Shown here: one piece after another, positions 1 to 7,995 of the stretch
Position numbering within the stretch: the stretch's first letter is position 1
Layout of the letters: the number at the start of each line of letters is the position of its first letter
Notes under the pieces: model-generated
What the model was told of the DNA's origin: nothing
The model's database searches: none
What the model saw: only the letters and a program-made list of their open reading frames with translations
Source: Candidatus Synechococcus spongiarum SP3
GTDB lineage: Bacteria > Cyanobacteriota > Cyanobacteriia > PCC-6307 > Cyanobiaceae
Length of the DNA stretch: 38,239 nucleotides
NCBI GenBank assembly: GCA_001007665.1
Contig: JXQG01000012.1
Coordinates: 1 to 38,239, forward strand
Direction of reading: 5' to 3'
Translations under genes and position numbers: made by a program

Positions 1-1
1 T

Positions 2-367
2 CGCCTGGGCACCATGGAAATCGAATCCGCCCTGGTGAGCCATCCCGCCGTGGCGGAGGCGGCCGTGGTGGGGAGGCCCGATGAGCTCAAGGGCAGCGCC
101 GTGGCGGCATTTGTCACCCTGGAGGCGGGGCGGCAGGGGGATGCTGCCCTGATTCAGGCCCTGCGGGACCACGTGGCCCATGAAATCGGCCCCATCGCCA
201 AGCCCGACGACCTCTGCTTCACCGACGTGCTGCCCAAAACCCGCAGCGGCAAAATCATGCGCCGCATCCTGCGGGACCTGGCCAGCGGGCAAACCATCAC
301 GGGCGACACCAGCACCCTGGAGGACGCCACCGTGTTGGAGCGGTTGCGGGGGGCTACGTCAGCGTAG
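2..367 (+). CDS. acs: Acetyl-CoA synthetase, C-terminal part (5' end outside window)
   Basis: This is the last ~121 residues of an AMP-forming acetyl-CoA synthetase, which makes acetyl-CoA from acetate, ATP and CoA through acetyl-AMP in the cytosol. The frame is open from base 2, so the gene starts upstream. The visible part is the mobile C-terminal domain. It opens with [11 protein letters not shown], the hinge-side motif, followed by [18 protein letters not shown]. Near the end [11 protein letters not shown] carries the conserved lysine that takes part in adenylation and is the usual acetylation site. The stop is TAG at 365-367. The last codons (DATVLERL) are repeated downstream at 915-939, so the 3' end was part of a rearrangement. 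The assignment is firm at family level; a propionyl-CoA synthetase cannot be excluded from this tail alone. Confidence 0.9.
   Translation, partial: RLGTMEIESALVSHPAVAEAAVVGRPDELKGSAVAAFVTLEAGRQGDAALIQALRDHVAHEIGPIAKPDDLCFTDVLPKTRSGKIMRRILRDLASGQTITGDTSTLEDATVLERLRGATSA
323..347 (+). repeat. Direct repeat, copy 1 (acs 3' end)
   Basis: This 25-bp stretch encodes DATVLERL of the acetyl-CoA synthetase tail. It recurs at 915-939 with 23 of 25 bases identical. The two copies lie 592 bp apart and bracket the AT-richer membrane gene. Confidence 0.85.
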
Positions 368-415
368 GCCTCGGATTTCCTTCTCTGGCTCTATTCTTTG
401 ATTTCTTTGACTTCC

Positions 416-901
416 ATGGCTTCAAGTCTTTCCAATGGCGCGCCTACTCTTGCCAAGTCCGGGCAACAGTTTAGTGATAACCTGGGTTTATTCCTGTTTT
501 CGTTTTTCTTGGGTTTTCTCTTGTCTCCAGCTTTTCATTATTATCCCATGTCGATAGCGTATGTACATGGTAAATATCCTAGTCCCAAGGGATTCCGGGC
601 ATTGGTGTTTACCAAACATTATATCATGGCATCATTGTGGGGATGGTTACTGGTTTTTATTCTTATCGTAGGGTTAGCCGCAACTCCATTTTATTCTCAC
701 TATGTTTTCACCACTGATGACCAGCCTTTGGATATGATCAGAGATTCATTGAGCAAATTGTTTGAAAACCCACTTTTCATTGGAAAAACCATTTTATATG
801 GTTTGATTGCCTGGATTGGCTGCGGTGTCGGACAAATTATTACAATTCCTTTGTCATACATTCAGTTGTATAACGAAGCTGCGCATGAAAAGTTGTTTTG
901 A
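416..901 (+). CDS. Orphan multi-spanning membrane protein, AT-richer than surroundings
   Basis: I do not recognise this 161-residue protein. The ATG at 416 (MASSLSNGAP) is preferred; a TTG at 398 in the same frame would add six residues. It has about three hydrophobic segments: near residues 24-42 (LGLFLFSFFLGFLLSPAF), 70-92 (MASLWGWLLVFILIVGLAA) and 122-148 (GKTILYGLIAWIGCGVGQIITIPL). A polar loop rich in aromatics (HYYPMSIAYVHGKYPSPKG) lies between the first two. This implies an integral membrane protein with no catalytic motif that I can see. Its base composition is clearly lower in GC than the flanking genes, and it lies between two copies of the acs tail. That points to acquisition or rearrangement. 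No partner gene in the same composition is adjacent. Whether it is expressed cannot be told. Confidence 0.6.
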   Translation: MASSLSNGAPTLAKSGQQFSDNLGLFLFSFFLGFLLSPAFHYYPMSIAYVHGKYPSPKGFRALVFTKHYIMASLWGWLLVFILIVGLAATPFYSHYVFTTDDQPLDMIRDSLSKLFENPLFIGKTILYGLIAWIGCGVGQIITIPLSYIQLYNEAAHEKLF

Positions 902-914
902 AAATCGGAAAGGT

Positions 915-939
915 GACGCCACGGTTTTGGAGCGGTTGC
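915..939 (+). repeat. Direct repeat, copy 2 (acs 3' end fragment)
   Basis: Second copy of the acs tail sequence at 323-347, differing at two of 25 bases. It is in the same frame as the downstream helicase reading frame and again reads DATVLERL. It appears to be a leftover of a duplicated acs 3' end, not part of a functional protein. Confidence 0.85.
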
Positions 940-1005
940 AGGAGTGGGGGGCACTTCTGCAGGGTAGGGTTTGTAGCGGTTTTGTCTCAGGTCAGCGAAC
1001 TATCC

Positions 1006-1303
1006 GTGAACGTTCAAGCGCACACAGAACTCAAGGCCCGGATCTGGGACATCGCCAACCGGCTGAGGGGGCCTTACTGGCCTCACCAGTATCGCTTGGT
1101 GATGCTTCCCATGGTGGTTTGCGGCGGCTTGACTGCGTCCTGGCGCCCACCAAGGCTGCCGTTCTGCAGAAGCACGCTGAACTGGAGGCGCAGCAGACGC
1201 CCAAAACGACATGGGATCGCCTGCTGGGCAAGGCCGCCGATCCCGGGCGCAGACACCCGCTCTACAACACCAGCCCCTACACCTTTGCCCGACTGCTGGG
1301 GGA
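1006..1303 (+). pseudogene. hsdM: HsdM N-terminal fragment (type I restriction methyltransferase), frameshifted
   Basis: From a GTG at 1006 the first frame reads ELKARIWDIANRLRGPY, then QYRLVMLPMVV. The third forward frame continues from about 1119 with LRRLDCVLAPTK, then HAELEAQ and HPLYNTSPYTFARLLGD. Together these form the N-terminal helical domain of type I DNA methyltransferase subunit M (HsdM_N family), which precedes the SAM-binding adenine methylase domain. The frame break falls in a T run at 1118-1120: one more T would give MVVLRRLD in a single frame. After LLGD (about 1303) the similarity to HsdM stops and helicase sequence begins, so the methylase domain, HsdS and HsdR are absent. 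The assignment rests on recalled family motifs. The fragment cannot methylate DNA. Confidence 0.75.
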
Positions 1304-2684
1304 TGTGGAACGGCATTGGAGCGGTCCCGTACGGGTCCTTGGTGGCGCCGGCACCGGAAAAACCGTGGTGGCCATGCATCGGGCCCGCTGGCTGGCGGCG
1401 GGTTTGATCGCTGACGGGAAAGCAGGCCGGGTGCTGTTCACCACCTTTACCCGCAACCTCGCCACGGACATCCGCAACAATCTCACCAAGATCTGCTCCT
1501 CGGAAGAGTTGCAGCGCATTGAAGTGGTGAATCTTGATCGCTGGGTGATGAATTTCCTCAAGACGCAAGGCCTGCAAGTCCGCGTCTTCAACCGGGAATC
1601 GAAAGACGCCGCCTGGAGCCTGGCCATGGATATGGCGGACACCAGCCTCGGACTCAACGAACACTTCTACAGGGAGGAATGGAAAGACGTGGTGCTCGCA
1701 AACGGTTGTCGTTCCCGGGACGACTACCTCAAAGCCAGGCGTGTAGGGCGCGGAACGGGCCTGAACCGCGAACGACGTGCAAAGATCTGGCCGGTTTTCG
1801 ACGCGCTTCGGGCCGAGTTCCGCCAGCAGGGGCTTTGGGAGCCGGAAGAAGCCAAGCAAGCCGCTGCCGATCTCCTGAAAGACTCCAGCTGCTCTCCACG
1901 GTTTGCCTCCGTTGTCGTGGATGAAGCCCAGGATCTGGACGTGGCCTCCTTTGAGCTGATCCGCGCCCTGGCTGGTGAGCCCCACGCCAACGACCTCTTC
2001 ATCGTGGGAGATCCACACCAACGCATTTACGGCAAACCCGTGGTGCTGGGCCGCTGCGGCATCGAGATTCGTGGGCGCTCCCGCAAGCTGCGCATCAACT
2101 ACCGCACGACGGAGGAAACAAGGGTTTGGGCCACAGCCGTGTTGAACGGGCTGGACTTTGACGACCTGGACGGCGGCGCCGATCCCGCAAGCGATTACCG
2201 CTCCTTGCTCCATGGTGATGAGCCTCTGATCCAGCAATGCGAAGACCCGGATGAAGAGGAGCGCCTCCTGGTCGCGCTTCTGCATCAGATCAAAGGAGAG
2301 CAAGGTTCGCTGGCCAGCACCTGCATCACAGCACGAACCAGCCTGGTGATCGACAGGCTTGGACAACTCCTTCAAGCCAAGGGCATCCAAAGCCGAGTCA
2401 TTGAAGCCGACGAAGCCGATAACCCCAGTGACCCCTCAGTCCGCTTGGCAACGATGCACCGCGTCAAAGGTTTGGAATTTGACCAAGTGCTGATCCCAGG
2501 CCTGGACAGTGATCAGATGCCCCTCAAGAACCAGCTCAGTCACAGGCCGGATCAGGTTTCTCGGGAGTTGTTTGAACAGCAGGAGCGGTCACTGCTGCAT
2601 GTGGCGGCAACCCGTGCGAAGAAGCGGGTGGTGCTCAGCTATAGCAATTGCCCCAGTCCACTCATCCAGCCCTTCTCTGTGTAG
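1119..2684 (+). CDS. UvrD/Rep-like superfamily 1 DNA helicase with HsdM-derived N-terminus
   Basis: All core motifs of a UvrD-type ATP-dependent helicase are present in order. They are Walker A GGAGTGKT (about 1341), TTFTRNLA (motif Ia), DEAQD (about 1920), VGDPHQRIYGK (motif III), LRINYRTTEETR (motif IV), TMHRVKGLEFDQV (motif V) and HVAATRAKKRVV (motif VI). The product probably unwinds DNA in repair or defence. What is missing is the N-terminal stretch with the HPEQ-type Q motif that relatives carry before the Walker A strand. Here VERHWSGPVRV is joined directly to HsdM-derived sequence. The start is uncertain: TTG 1119 lies at the HsdM frame break, GTG 1305 lies exactly at the junction (459 residues), and the frame is open further upstream. 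It may be a fusion, a truncated but active helicase, or a remnant. Family assignment is firm; function is open. Confidence 0.75.
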   Translation: MRRLDCVLAPTKAAVLQKHAELEAQQTPKTTWDRLLGKAADPGRRHPLYNTSPYTFARLLGDVERHWSGPVRVLGGAGTGKTVVAMHRARWLAAGLIADGKAGRVLFTTFTRNLATDIRNNLTKICSSEELQRIEVVNLDRWVMNFLKTQGLQVRVFNRESKDAAWSLAMDMADTSLGLNEHFYREEWKDVVLANGCRSRDDYLKARRVGRGTGLNRERRAKIWPVFDALRAEFRQQGLWEPEEAKQAAADLLKDSSCSPRFASVVVDEAQDLDVASFELIRALAGEPHANDLFIVGDPHQRIYGKPVVLGRCGIEIRGRSRKLRINYRTTEETRVWATAVLNGLDFDDLDGGADPASDYRSLLHGDEPLIQQCEDPDEEERLLVALLHQIKGEQGSLASTCITARTSLVIDRLGQLLQAKGIQSRVIEADEADNPSDPSVRLATMHRVKGLEFDQVLIPGLDSDQMPLKNQLSHRPDQVSRELFEQQERSLLHVAATRAKKRVVLSYSNCPSPLIQPFSV

Positions 2685-2722
2685 GGTCAAAGGAGGGCAA
2701 GCCACGTGTGCCTGGTTGAATC

Positions 2723-2751
2723 GTGACAGGGAAGCGGGAATTCCCCGTCAC
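2723..2751 (+). terminator. Hairpin downstream of the helicase gene
   Basis: GTGAC-A-GGGAA, a 7-base loop, then TTCCC-C-GTCAC form a 10-bp stem with one A-C mismatch, 38 bases after the helicase stop. There is no T tract after it. It may be a weak terminator, an RNA-processing site or a dispersed palindrome; the rest of 2685-2850 shows nothing else. Confidence 0.35.
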
Positions 2752-2850
2752 CGCCCTGGCATTGCTCCGAGCCCCCCAAGGGCAGGATTCAGCCTTATCA
2801 TCCATGATCCATGGGGGCTGGAAAGCCTCTTCTCTTGACCCTTTCTCAGC

Positions 2851-3819
2851 ATGGCGCGGAGCGGATACAAGGACTACTGGAAAATCCTCCAGGTATCCAG
2901 GGGTGCTGATCAGGCCACCATCAAGCAGGCTTTTCGCCGCTTGGCGCGGCAGCATCATCCGGACGTGAAGCCCAACGACAAGGCGGCGGAGGCCCGCTTC
3001 AAGGAAATCAACGAAGCCTACGAGGTGCTCAGTGACCCGGAGAAGCGGCGCCGTTACGAGCAGTTTGGCCGCTTCTGGAGTGGTGACCATCGCCAGGCCA
3101 GCGGTGGCGCGGGTGTGGATATGGACTTTCAGAACTACGGCAACTTTGATGAATTCATCAGTGACCTGCTGGGCCGCTTGGGGGAGGGGAACATCCCGGG
3201 CGGCTTCAGCGCCAGTGGGTTTCCCCGTCCGGGACGCTCCCGCTCCCGCCCCCTGGACCTGGATGCGGAAACCGCCCTGGAGATTTCCTTTGCCGAGGCC
3301 TTCCATGGTTGTGAGCGCACACTCGCTGTGCGCACCTTTGGCAAGAATCAGGAATCCGTGCAGGTGCGGATTCCGGCCGGCATCCTTCCCGCCACCCGCC
3401 TGCGCCTCAAAGGCAAGGGCAACCTTCAGCCCGGTACAGGACGCCGTGGAGACCTTTACCTCAGGATTCGACTCAAACCTCATCCCGTGTGGCGCCTGGA
3501 GGGGGACCAATTAAAGGCCGATCTGGGTGTGGGGCTGGATGAAGCCGTGCTGGGGGGCGAGATTGAGGTGCCCACACCCAACGGCACAGCCACGGTCACG
3601 GTTCCGGCCGGCATTCAGCCAGGTCACAGCCTCCGGCTGCGGGGTCAGGGATGGCCGTCATCTGGCGGTCGGAAGGATCTTCTGCTCACGGTTGTGATCG
3701 CTGTGCCCCAATCCCCGTCTCCCGAGGAGTTGGCCCTGTTGCGGCAATGGGCAGCCTGCCGAACCCGCTCACCCCGGGAGGCCATGGCCCAGCAGGCCCT
3801 GCTCCCCAAGCCTTTGTAG
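2851..3819 (+). CDS. DnaJ-type co-chaperone without zinc finger (CbpA-like)
   Basis: A 322-residue Hsp40 protein that would stimulate DnaK ATPase activity and deliver substrates in the cytosol. The J domain is at about residues 6-70 (YKDYWKILQV), with the HPD triad at 36-38 and ending EKRRRYEQFG. A G/S-rich linker follows (about 75-125), then the two beta-barrel C-terminal domains (RIPAGILPATRLRLKGKGN and TVPAGIQPGHSLRLRGQG). There are no CxxCxGxG repeats, so it belongs to the type B/CbpA class and not to canonical DnaJ. ATG 2851 gives the normal N-terminus just before the J domain. It precedes hemB by 68 bp on the same strand. Cyanobacteria have several dnaJ paralogues, so no number is assigned. 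Confidence 0.9.
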   Translation: MARSGYKDYWKILQVSRGADQATIKQAFRRLARQHHPDVKPNDKAAEARFKEINEAYEVLSDPEKRRRYEQFGRFWSGDHRQASGGAGVDMDFQNYGNFDEFISDLLGRLGEGNIPGGFSASGFPRPGRSRSRPLDLDAETALEISFAEAFHGCERTLAVRTFGKNQESVQVRIPAGILPATRLRLKGKGNLQPGTGRRGDLYLRIRLKPHPVWRLEGDQLKADLGVGLDEAVLGGEIEVPTPNGTATVTVPAGIQPGHSLRLRGQGWPSSGGRKDLLLTVVIAVPQSPSPEELALLRQWAACRTRSPREAMAQQALLPKPL

Positions 3820-3887
3820 CAAGGCCCAAGGCGACAGGCTGGGGATTGCAGGGGATTCCGTAGGATCGTCAAAGCTGTTGCCTCCCC

Positions 3888-4892
3888 ATGCTGGACCTGC
3901 CGTACCGTCCCCGCCGTCTGCGGCGCACGCCTGCCCTGCGGGCCATGGTGCGTCAGACATCTCTGCAGGCCACAGATCTGATCTATCCCCTCTTCGTCCA
4001 TGAGGGGGACAGGAACGAGCCCATTGGCTCCATGCCCGGCTGCCAGCGCTGGTGTCTTGACGCCCTGGGGGACGAGGTGGGCCGCGCCCGGGATTTGGGG
4101 ATCCGCTGTGTGGTGCTGTTCCCCAAGGTGGCCGATGGCCTCAAAAGCGAGGACGGCGCCGAATGCTTCAACGAAGGTGGCTTGATCCCCCGCGCCATCC
4201 GCCGTCTCAAGGCGGAACACCCGGACATGGCGGTCATGACCGACGTGGCCCTGGATCCCTACTCCAGTGACGGTCACGACGGCATCGTGAGCCCCCATGG
4301 GGTGGTTCTCAATGACGAGACGGTGGAGATTCTCTGCCAGCAGGCCCTGGCCCAGGCGCGCTCTGGCGCGGATCTCATCGGCCCCAGTGACATGATGGAC
4401 GGCCGGGTGGAAGCCATCCGCACCGCCCTTGACGACCATGGCTTCACGGACGTGGGCATCATCTCCTATACCGCCAAGTACTCCTCGGCCTATTACGGTC
4501 CCTTTCGGGATGCCCTGGATTCCTCCCCTCGCGCCAGCGGCGATAAGCCCATCCCCACCAACAAGGACACCTACCAGATGGATCCGGCCAACAGCAGGGA
4601 GGCCCTCATCGAGGCCGATATGGACGAAGGGGAGGGGGCCGATATTCTCATGGTCAAGCCCGGCCTGGCCTATCTGGACATTGTAGCCAGCCTGCGGAAC
4701 AACAGCACGCTGCCCATTGCCGCCTACAACGTAAGCGGTGAATATGCCATGGTGAAAGCCGCGGCAGAGAGGGGCTGGATTGAGGAGCGCCCTGTGGTGC
4801 TGGAAACCCTGCTCTGCTTCCGTCGTGCCGGGGCGGACTTGATTCTCACCTACCATGCACCTGATGCTGCCCTCTGGCTACAGGAGGGCTGA
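3888..4892 (+). CDS. hemB: Porphobilinogen synthase (5-aminolevulinate dehydratase)
   Basis: This 334-residue enzyme condenses two 5-aminolevulinate molecules to porphobilinogen, the second committed step toward haem, chlorophyll and bilins, in the cytosol. It is a TIM barrel of the usual length. Two Schiff-base lysines are visible, in SYTAKYSSA (about residue 198) and in ILMVKPG (about 254). The metal-site segment reads DVALDPYSSDGHDG. The cysteine triplet of zinc enzymes is replaced here, as in Mg-dependent plant and cyanobacterial forms. ATG 3888 gives the conserved start LPYRPRRLRRTPALR. The neighbour is a Gfo/Idh dehydrogenase on the same strand, separated by 91 bp. Confidence 0.97.
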   Translation: MLDLPYRPRRLRRTPALRAMVRQTSLQATDLIYPLFVHEGDRNEPIGSMPGCQRWCLDALGDEVGRARDLGIRCVVLFPKVADGLKSEDGAECFNEGGLIPRAIRRLKAEHPDMAVMTDVALDPYSSDGHDGIVSPHGVVLNDETVEILCQQALAQARSGADLIGPSDMMDGRVEAIRTALDDHGFTDVGIISYTAKYSSAYYGPFRDALDSSPRASGDKPIPTNKDTYQMDPANSREALIEADMDEGEGADILMVKPGLAYLDIVASLRNNSTLPIAAYNVSGEYAMVKAAAERGWIEERPVVLETLLCFRRAGADLILTYHAPDAALWLQEG

Positions 4893-4983
4893 TGAGGGGG
4901 GCGAAAGATTCACGGACAGCATACAGAGACCCATGGGAAGCTGTGCAGGTCATGGGCGCCAGGGAAGTCAACGCTCCAGCTCC

Positions 4984-6066
4984 ATGACATCTTCCCCACT
5001 CCGCGTTGCTGTCGCCGGCCTTGGCTTTGGCCGCAGCGTGATCCTGCCGGCCCTGCGAGCCACGGAGAGCACAACGCCAACCTGCCTTTGGCACCCTGAT
5101 CCACAGAAGCTGGCTGCTGCTGCCCAAGCAGAGGAGCTCCAGGGGTTCAGCAACTTCTCAGCCTTGCTGGAGGACGACCATGTGGATGCCGTAGTCATTG
5201 CCACCCCACCGATGGTTCGCGCTGGCCTGGCCCAGCAGGCCATGGCGGCAGGCAAGCCTGTCTTTCTGGAAAAGCCGGTGGCGCTCTCAGCAGCCGAGGC
5301 GCGACAACTGCGGATCCAGGCACTGCAGAGCCAACTCACCTGCGGAGTGGATTTTGAATATCGGGCCGTGCCCTTTTTCCAACAACTGGCTGAACGGGTG
5401 CGGCAGGGGGGCATCGGCCAACCCTGGCTGGTGAAGCTGGACTGGCTCATGAGCAGCCGCGCCGATCCCGGTCGCCCGTGGAGCTGGTATGCAAAACGGG
5501 ATCAAGGTGGCGGCGTTGTGGGTGCGCTGGGGGTTCATGCCTTTGATCTGCTGACGTGGCTGTTTGGTCCCGTTGCCTCCGTCCAGGCCAAGCTCTCCAC
5601 CGCCGTCACGGCCCGGCCTGATCCCGCCAGCGGCTGGCTGCGCAGTTGTGACGCTGAAGACGTGGCGCTGATTCAGCTCACCTTTGCCCGCGGTGGGGTG
5701 GCCCAGGTGAACCTCAGCTCCGTCACCCGCAACGGTCGGGGCATGTGGCTGGAGATCTATGGCAGTGACGCTCAGGTGGTGCTGGGAAGCAGCAACCAGA
5801 AGGATTATGTCCATGGCTTCACCATGCAGGTGGCGCGCCATGGGGGGCCTCTGGAACCCCAGGCGGAGGAGAGCGCCTATGGATTTGCCCGCACATGGCC
5901 GGATGGGCGCATTGCACCTGTGGCCCGGCTGCTGGACGGGTGGTCTACAGCCGTACGGGAAGGGCGCCCCATGATTCCCGGCCTGGCGGAGGGGCTGGCC
6001 AGCCAGGTGGTGGCCGATGCGGTGCAGAAGGCATCCTCCACCGCCATGGCGGTGGAGATTATCTGA
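4984..6066 (+). CDS. Gfo/Idh/MocA-family oxidoreductase
   Basis: A 360-residue NAD(P)-dependent dehydrogenase of the glucose-fructose oxidoreductase/inositol dehydrogenase family. The N-terminal Rossmann fold begins [17 protein letters not shown] (residues about 9-25). The family hallmark EKPVAL with the conserved lysine is near residue 98. The C-terminal beta-sheet domain carries [21 protein letters not shown], with the conserved D/H region of the active site. ATG 4984 is chosen because it places the Rossmann strand at the usual distance. The frame is open further back into hemB, but that part shows no family similarity. The substrate cannot be predicted. It converges with the transporter ATPase gene, 39 bp apart. 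Confidence 0.88.
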   Translation: MTSSPLRVAVAGLGFGRSVILPALRATESTTPTCLWHPDPQKLAAAAQAEELQGFSNFSALLEDDHVDAVVIATPPMVRAGLAQQAMAAGKPVFLEKPVALSAAEARQLRIQALQSQLTCGVDFEYRAVPFFQQLAERVRQGGIGQPWLVKLDWLMSSRADPGRPWSWYAKRDQGGGVVGALGVHAFDLLTWLFGPVASVQAKLSTAVTARPDPASGWLRSCDAEDVALIQLTFARGGVAQVNLSSVTRNGRGMWLEIYGSDAQVVLGSSNQKDYVHGFTMQVARHGGPLEPQAEESAYGFARTWPDGRIAPVARLLDGWSTAVREGRPMIPGLAEGLASQVVADAVQKASSTAMAVEII

Positions 6067-6105
6067 CAGCCGGTTCGCCCTGGATGCCTGTCGGGTTGTG
6101 TTGGA

Positions 6106-6918
6106 TCAGAGGATGCGGCTGAGAAAGAGCTGGCTGCGCTCCTCCTTGGGTTCCGTGAAGAAGGTTTGGGGGCTGGCTTCTTCTACGATCGTTCCCTCAT
6201 CCATGAACACCACCCGATCCGCCACTTCCCGGGCAAAGCCCACCTCGTGGGTCACCACCACCATGGTCATGCCCTCAGCGGCCAGGGCGCGGATGGTCTC
6301 CAGCACCTCCTTCACCTTTTCCGGATCCAGGGCGCTGGTGGGTTCGTCGAAGAGCATCAACTGGGGAGACAGGGCCAGGGCCCGGGCAATGGCCACCCGC
6401 TGCTGTTGGCCGCCACTGAGCTGGGAGGGGTACTTGTGGGCCTGCTCGCGGATGCCCACATGGTCCAGCAGGGCCAGGGCATCCTTCTTCACCGTCTGCC
6501 GGTCCCGCTTCTGCACCCAGACAGGGGCCAGGGTGACGTTCTCCAGGATGGAGAGGTGGGGAAACAGGTTGAACGACTGGAACACCATCCCCACATGGCG
6601 GCGAATTTTACTCACCACCTTCTGGTTGTTGTCGGCGTCCAGGTGATAGCCCAACACCTCCAGGTGGCCACCCTGAATGGTTTCCAGGCCGTTGAAGGTG
6701 CGAATCAGGGTGCTCTTGCCGGAGCCGGAGGGACCCATGATCACCACCACCTCCCCCTTGTCCACAGCCAGGTCCACCTTGGTCAGGGCTTGAAACCCGT
6801 TGGGAAAAATTTTGTCCAGCCCCTGGCTCCGCACCACCAACTCCGGGCCCGCAGATAACGGATCCCCTGGCTGATCGCCTGAAGCTGGTTGGGGCGAGGG
6901 GGCAGTGCTGGAGGCCAT
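6106..6918 (-). CDS. aapP: Polar amino-acid ABC transporter, ATPase subunit
   Basis: A 270-residue ATPase of the polar amino-acid (GlnQ/AapP/HisP) class, which powers import across the inner membrane. Walker A is GPSGSGKST, the Q loop is [11 protein letters not shown], the signature is [16 protein letters not shown], Walker B is [14 protein letters not shown], and the switch histidine is in [10 protein letters not shown]. The first 27 residues are a low-complexity extension ([17 protein letters not shown]) before the domain; a later start is possible, but ATG 6918 is the first in frame. It is the last gene of the aapJ-Q-M-P operon, 33 bp after aapM. The order and subunit types match the general L-amino-acid (Aap/Nat) systems; exact substrate range is inferred. 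Confidence 0.92.
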   Translation of the reverse strand: MASSTAPSPQPASGDQPGDPLSAGPELVVRSQGLDKIFPNGFQALTKVDLAVDKGEVVVIMGPSGSGKSTLIRTFNGLETIQGGHLEVLGYHLDADNNQKVVSKIRRHVGMVFQSFNLFPHLSILENVTLAPVWVQKRDRQTVKKDALALLDHVGIREQAHKYPSQLSGGQQQRVAIARALALSPQLMLFDEPTSALDPEKVKEVLETIRALAAEGMTMVVVTHEVGFAREVADRVVFMDEGTIVEEASPQTFFTEPKEERSQLFLSRIL

Positions 6919-6951
6919 GGCGGGGGAAGGGGTGGGGGAATCGGCAGGAGG

Positions 6952-7995
6952 TCAATGGTGGCCGTTCACCTTGAGGGTGCGCTCCAGACGGCGCGCCAGG
7001 CTGGTCATCAGAATGCAGACAGCCCAATAGAGCAGCGCCAGCCAGATATAAACCTCCAGGTGGCGGCCCAAATAGTCGGGATTGGCCAGGATGCTGCGGC
7101 TGATGCCCAACAGTTCAATCAGGCCCAGATAAGCCAGCAGGCTGGTGTTTTGCATGGACGCTACGCACTGGTTGGCCAGAGCCGGCAGGGCTGTGCGCAG
7201 GGCCTGGGGCAACTCCACCAGGGCGACGGTGAGCAGGGGGGAGAGGCCCAGGGAGCGGGCTGCTTCCAACTGGGTCTTGGGAATGGATTGCAACCCGCCC
7301 CGCACGTCCTCGGCCATGTAGGCCGCCATGAAAAAGCCCAGAGACAACACGGCCCGCAGCACCCGGTTCAAGGTCCAGCCCTCCGGCAGAAAGAGGGGAA
7401 TCATCAACTGACCGAAGAAGAGCACTGCGATCAGGGGCATCCCCCGCATGAGTTCGATATAACCGGTGGTGAGCCAGCGCAGCAGGGGCAGGGAACTGCG
7501 GCGTGCCAGGGCCATGAGAATGCCCAGGGGCAAGGACATGAGAATGGTGCCCAGGGTGAGTAGAAGACTCAGTTGCAGGCCCCCCCAGAAGCGACTCTTG
7601 ACCGGCTCAAGCCCCAGCCCCGAAGCCAGCAGGAGCAAACCGATGGGCAGGATGAGAACCCAAAGCAGGGGCAGGAGACGCACCACCACTGGCGGCAGCA
7701 GCCTGGATGGCATCAGGGTCAGGATGCAGAGCGCCCCCAGCAGGCCCAGCCAACTCCAGCTTCGCCAGATCTGGCTCACCGGGAAGTTGCCGTTGAAATA
7801 GAGGCGGACGTTGGACAACACCACCGCCCAGTCCGCCTGCAGGAAGGCCCAGTGGAACAGGTTCCACAGGCCACCACCACAAACCACCGCCAGCACCACG
7901 GTGATGAGTGTGTCCAGGGGCGAGGCAAACAGGCCGCGGCGGATCCGCAACAGCAGTTGGCGAGACCGGGGGCTGGAGCGTGGAGACTCAGCCAT
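6952..7995 (-). CDS. aapM: Polar amino-acid ABC transporter, permease subunit (AapM-like)
   Basis: A 347-residue inner-membrane permease of the His/Glu/Gln/Arg family. A long N-terminal region with a first hydrophobic segment (LDTLITVVLAVVCGGGLW) and two more (about 65-110) precedes the transmembrane core. The core carries the EAA loop that contacts the ATPase, EAARSLGLSPLLTVALVELPQALR (about residues 248-271). The long N-terminus with additional segments is typical of AapM/NatH-type subunits as opposed to HisM. Its start overlaps the aapQ stop by 8 nt, which suggests coupled translation. The two permeases should form a heterodimer with an AapP dimer. The assignment is confident; substrates are inferred. 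Confidence 0.9.
   Translation of the reverse strand: MAESPRSSPRSRQLLLRIRRGLFASPLDTLITVVLAVVCGGGLWNLFHWAFLQADWAVVLSNVRLYFNGNFPVSQIWRSWSWLGLLGALCILTLMPSRLLPPVVVRLLPLLWVLILPIGLLLLASGLGLEPVKSRFWGGLQLSLLLTLGTILMSLPLGILMALARRSSLPLLRWLTTGYIELMRGMPLIAVLFFGQLMIPLFLPEGWTLNRVLRAVLSLGFFMAAYMAEDVRGGLQSIPKTQLEAARSLGLSPLLTVALVELPQALRTALPALANQCVASMQNTSLLAYLGLIELLGISRSILANPDYLGRHLEVYIWLALLYWAVCILMTSLARRLERTLKVNGHH

Noticed and set aside
1083-2390. Long minus-strand reading frame opposite the helicase
   Set aside because: It shows no domain and its frame mirrors the codon pattern of the helicase; an antisense shadow of GC-rich coding sequence.
4855-4983. N-terminal extension of the Gfo/Idh dehydrogenase
   Set aside because: The frame is open back into hemB, but the residues have no family similarity and the Rossmann fold starts after ATG 4984.
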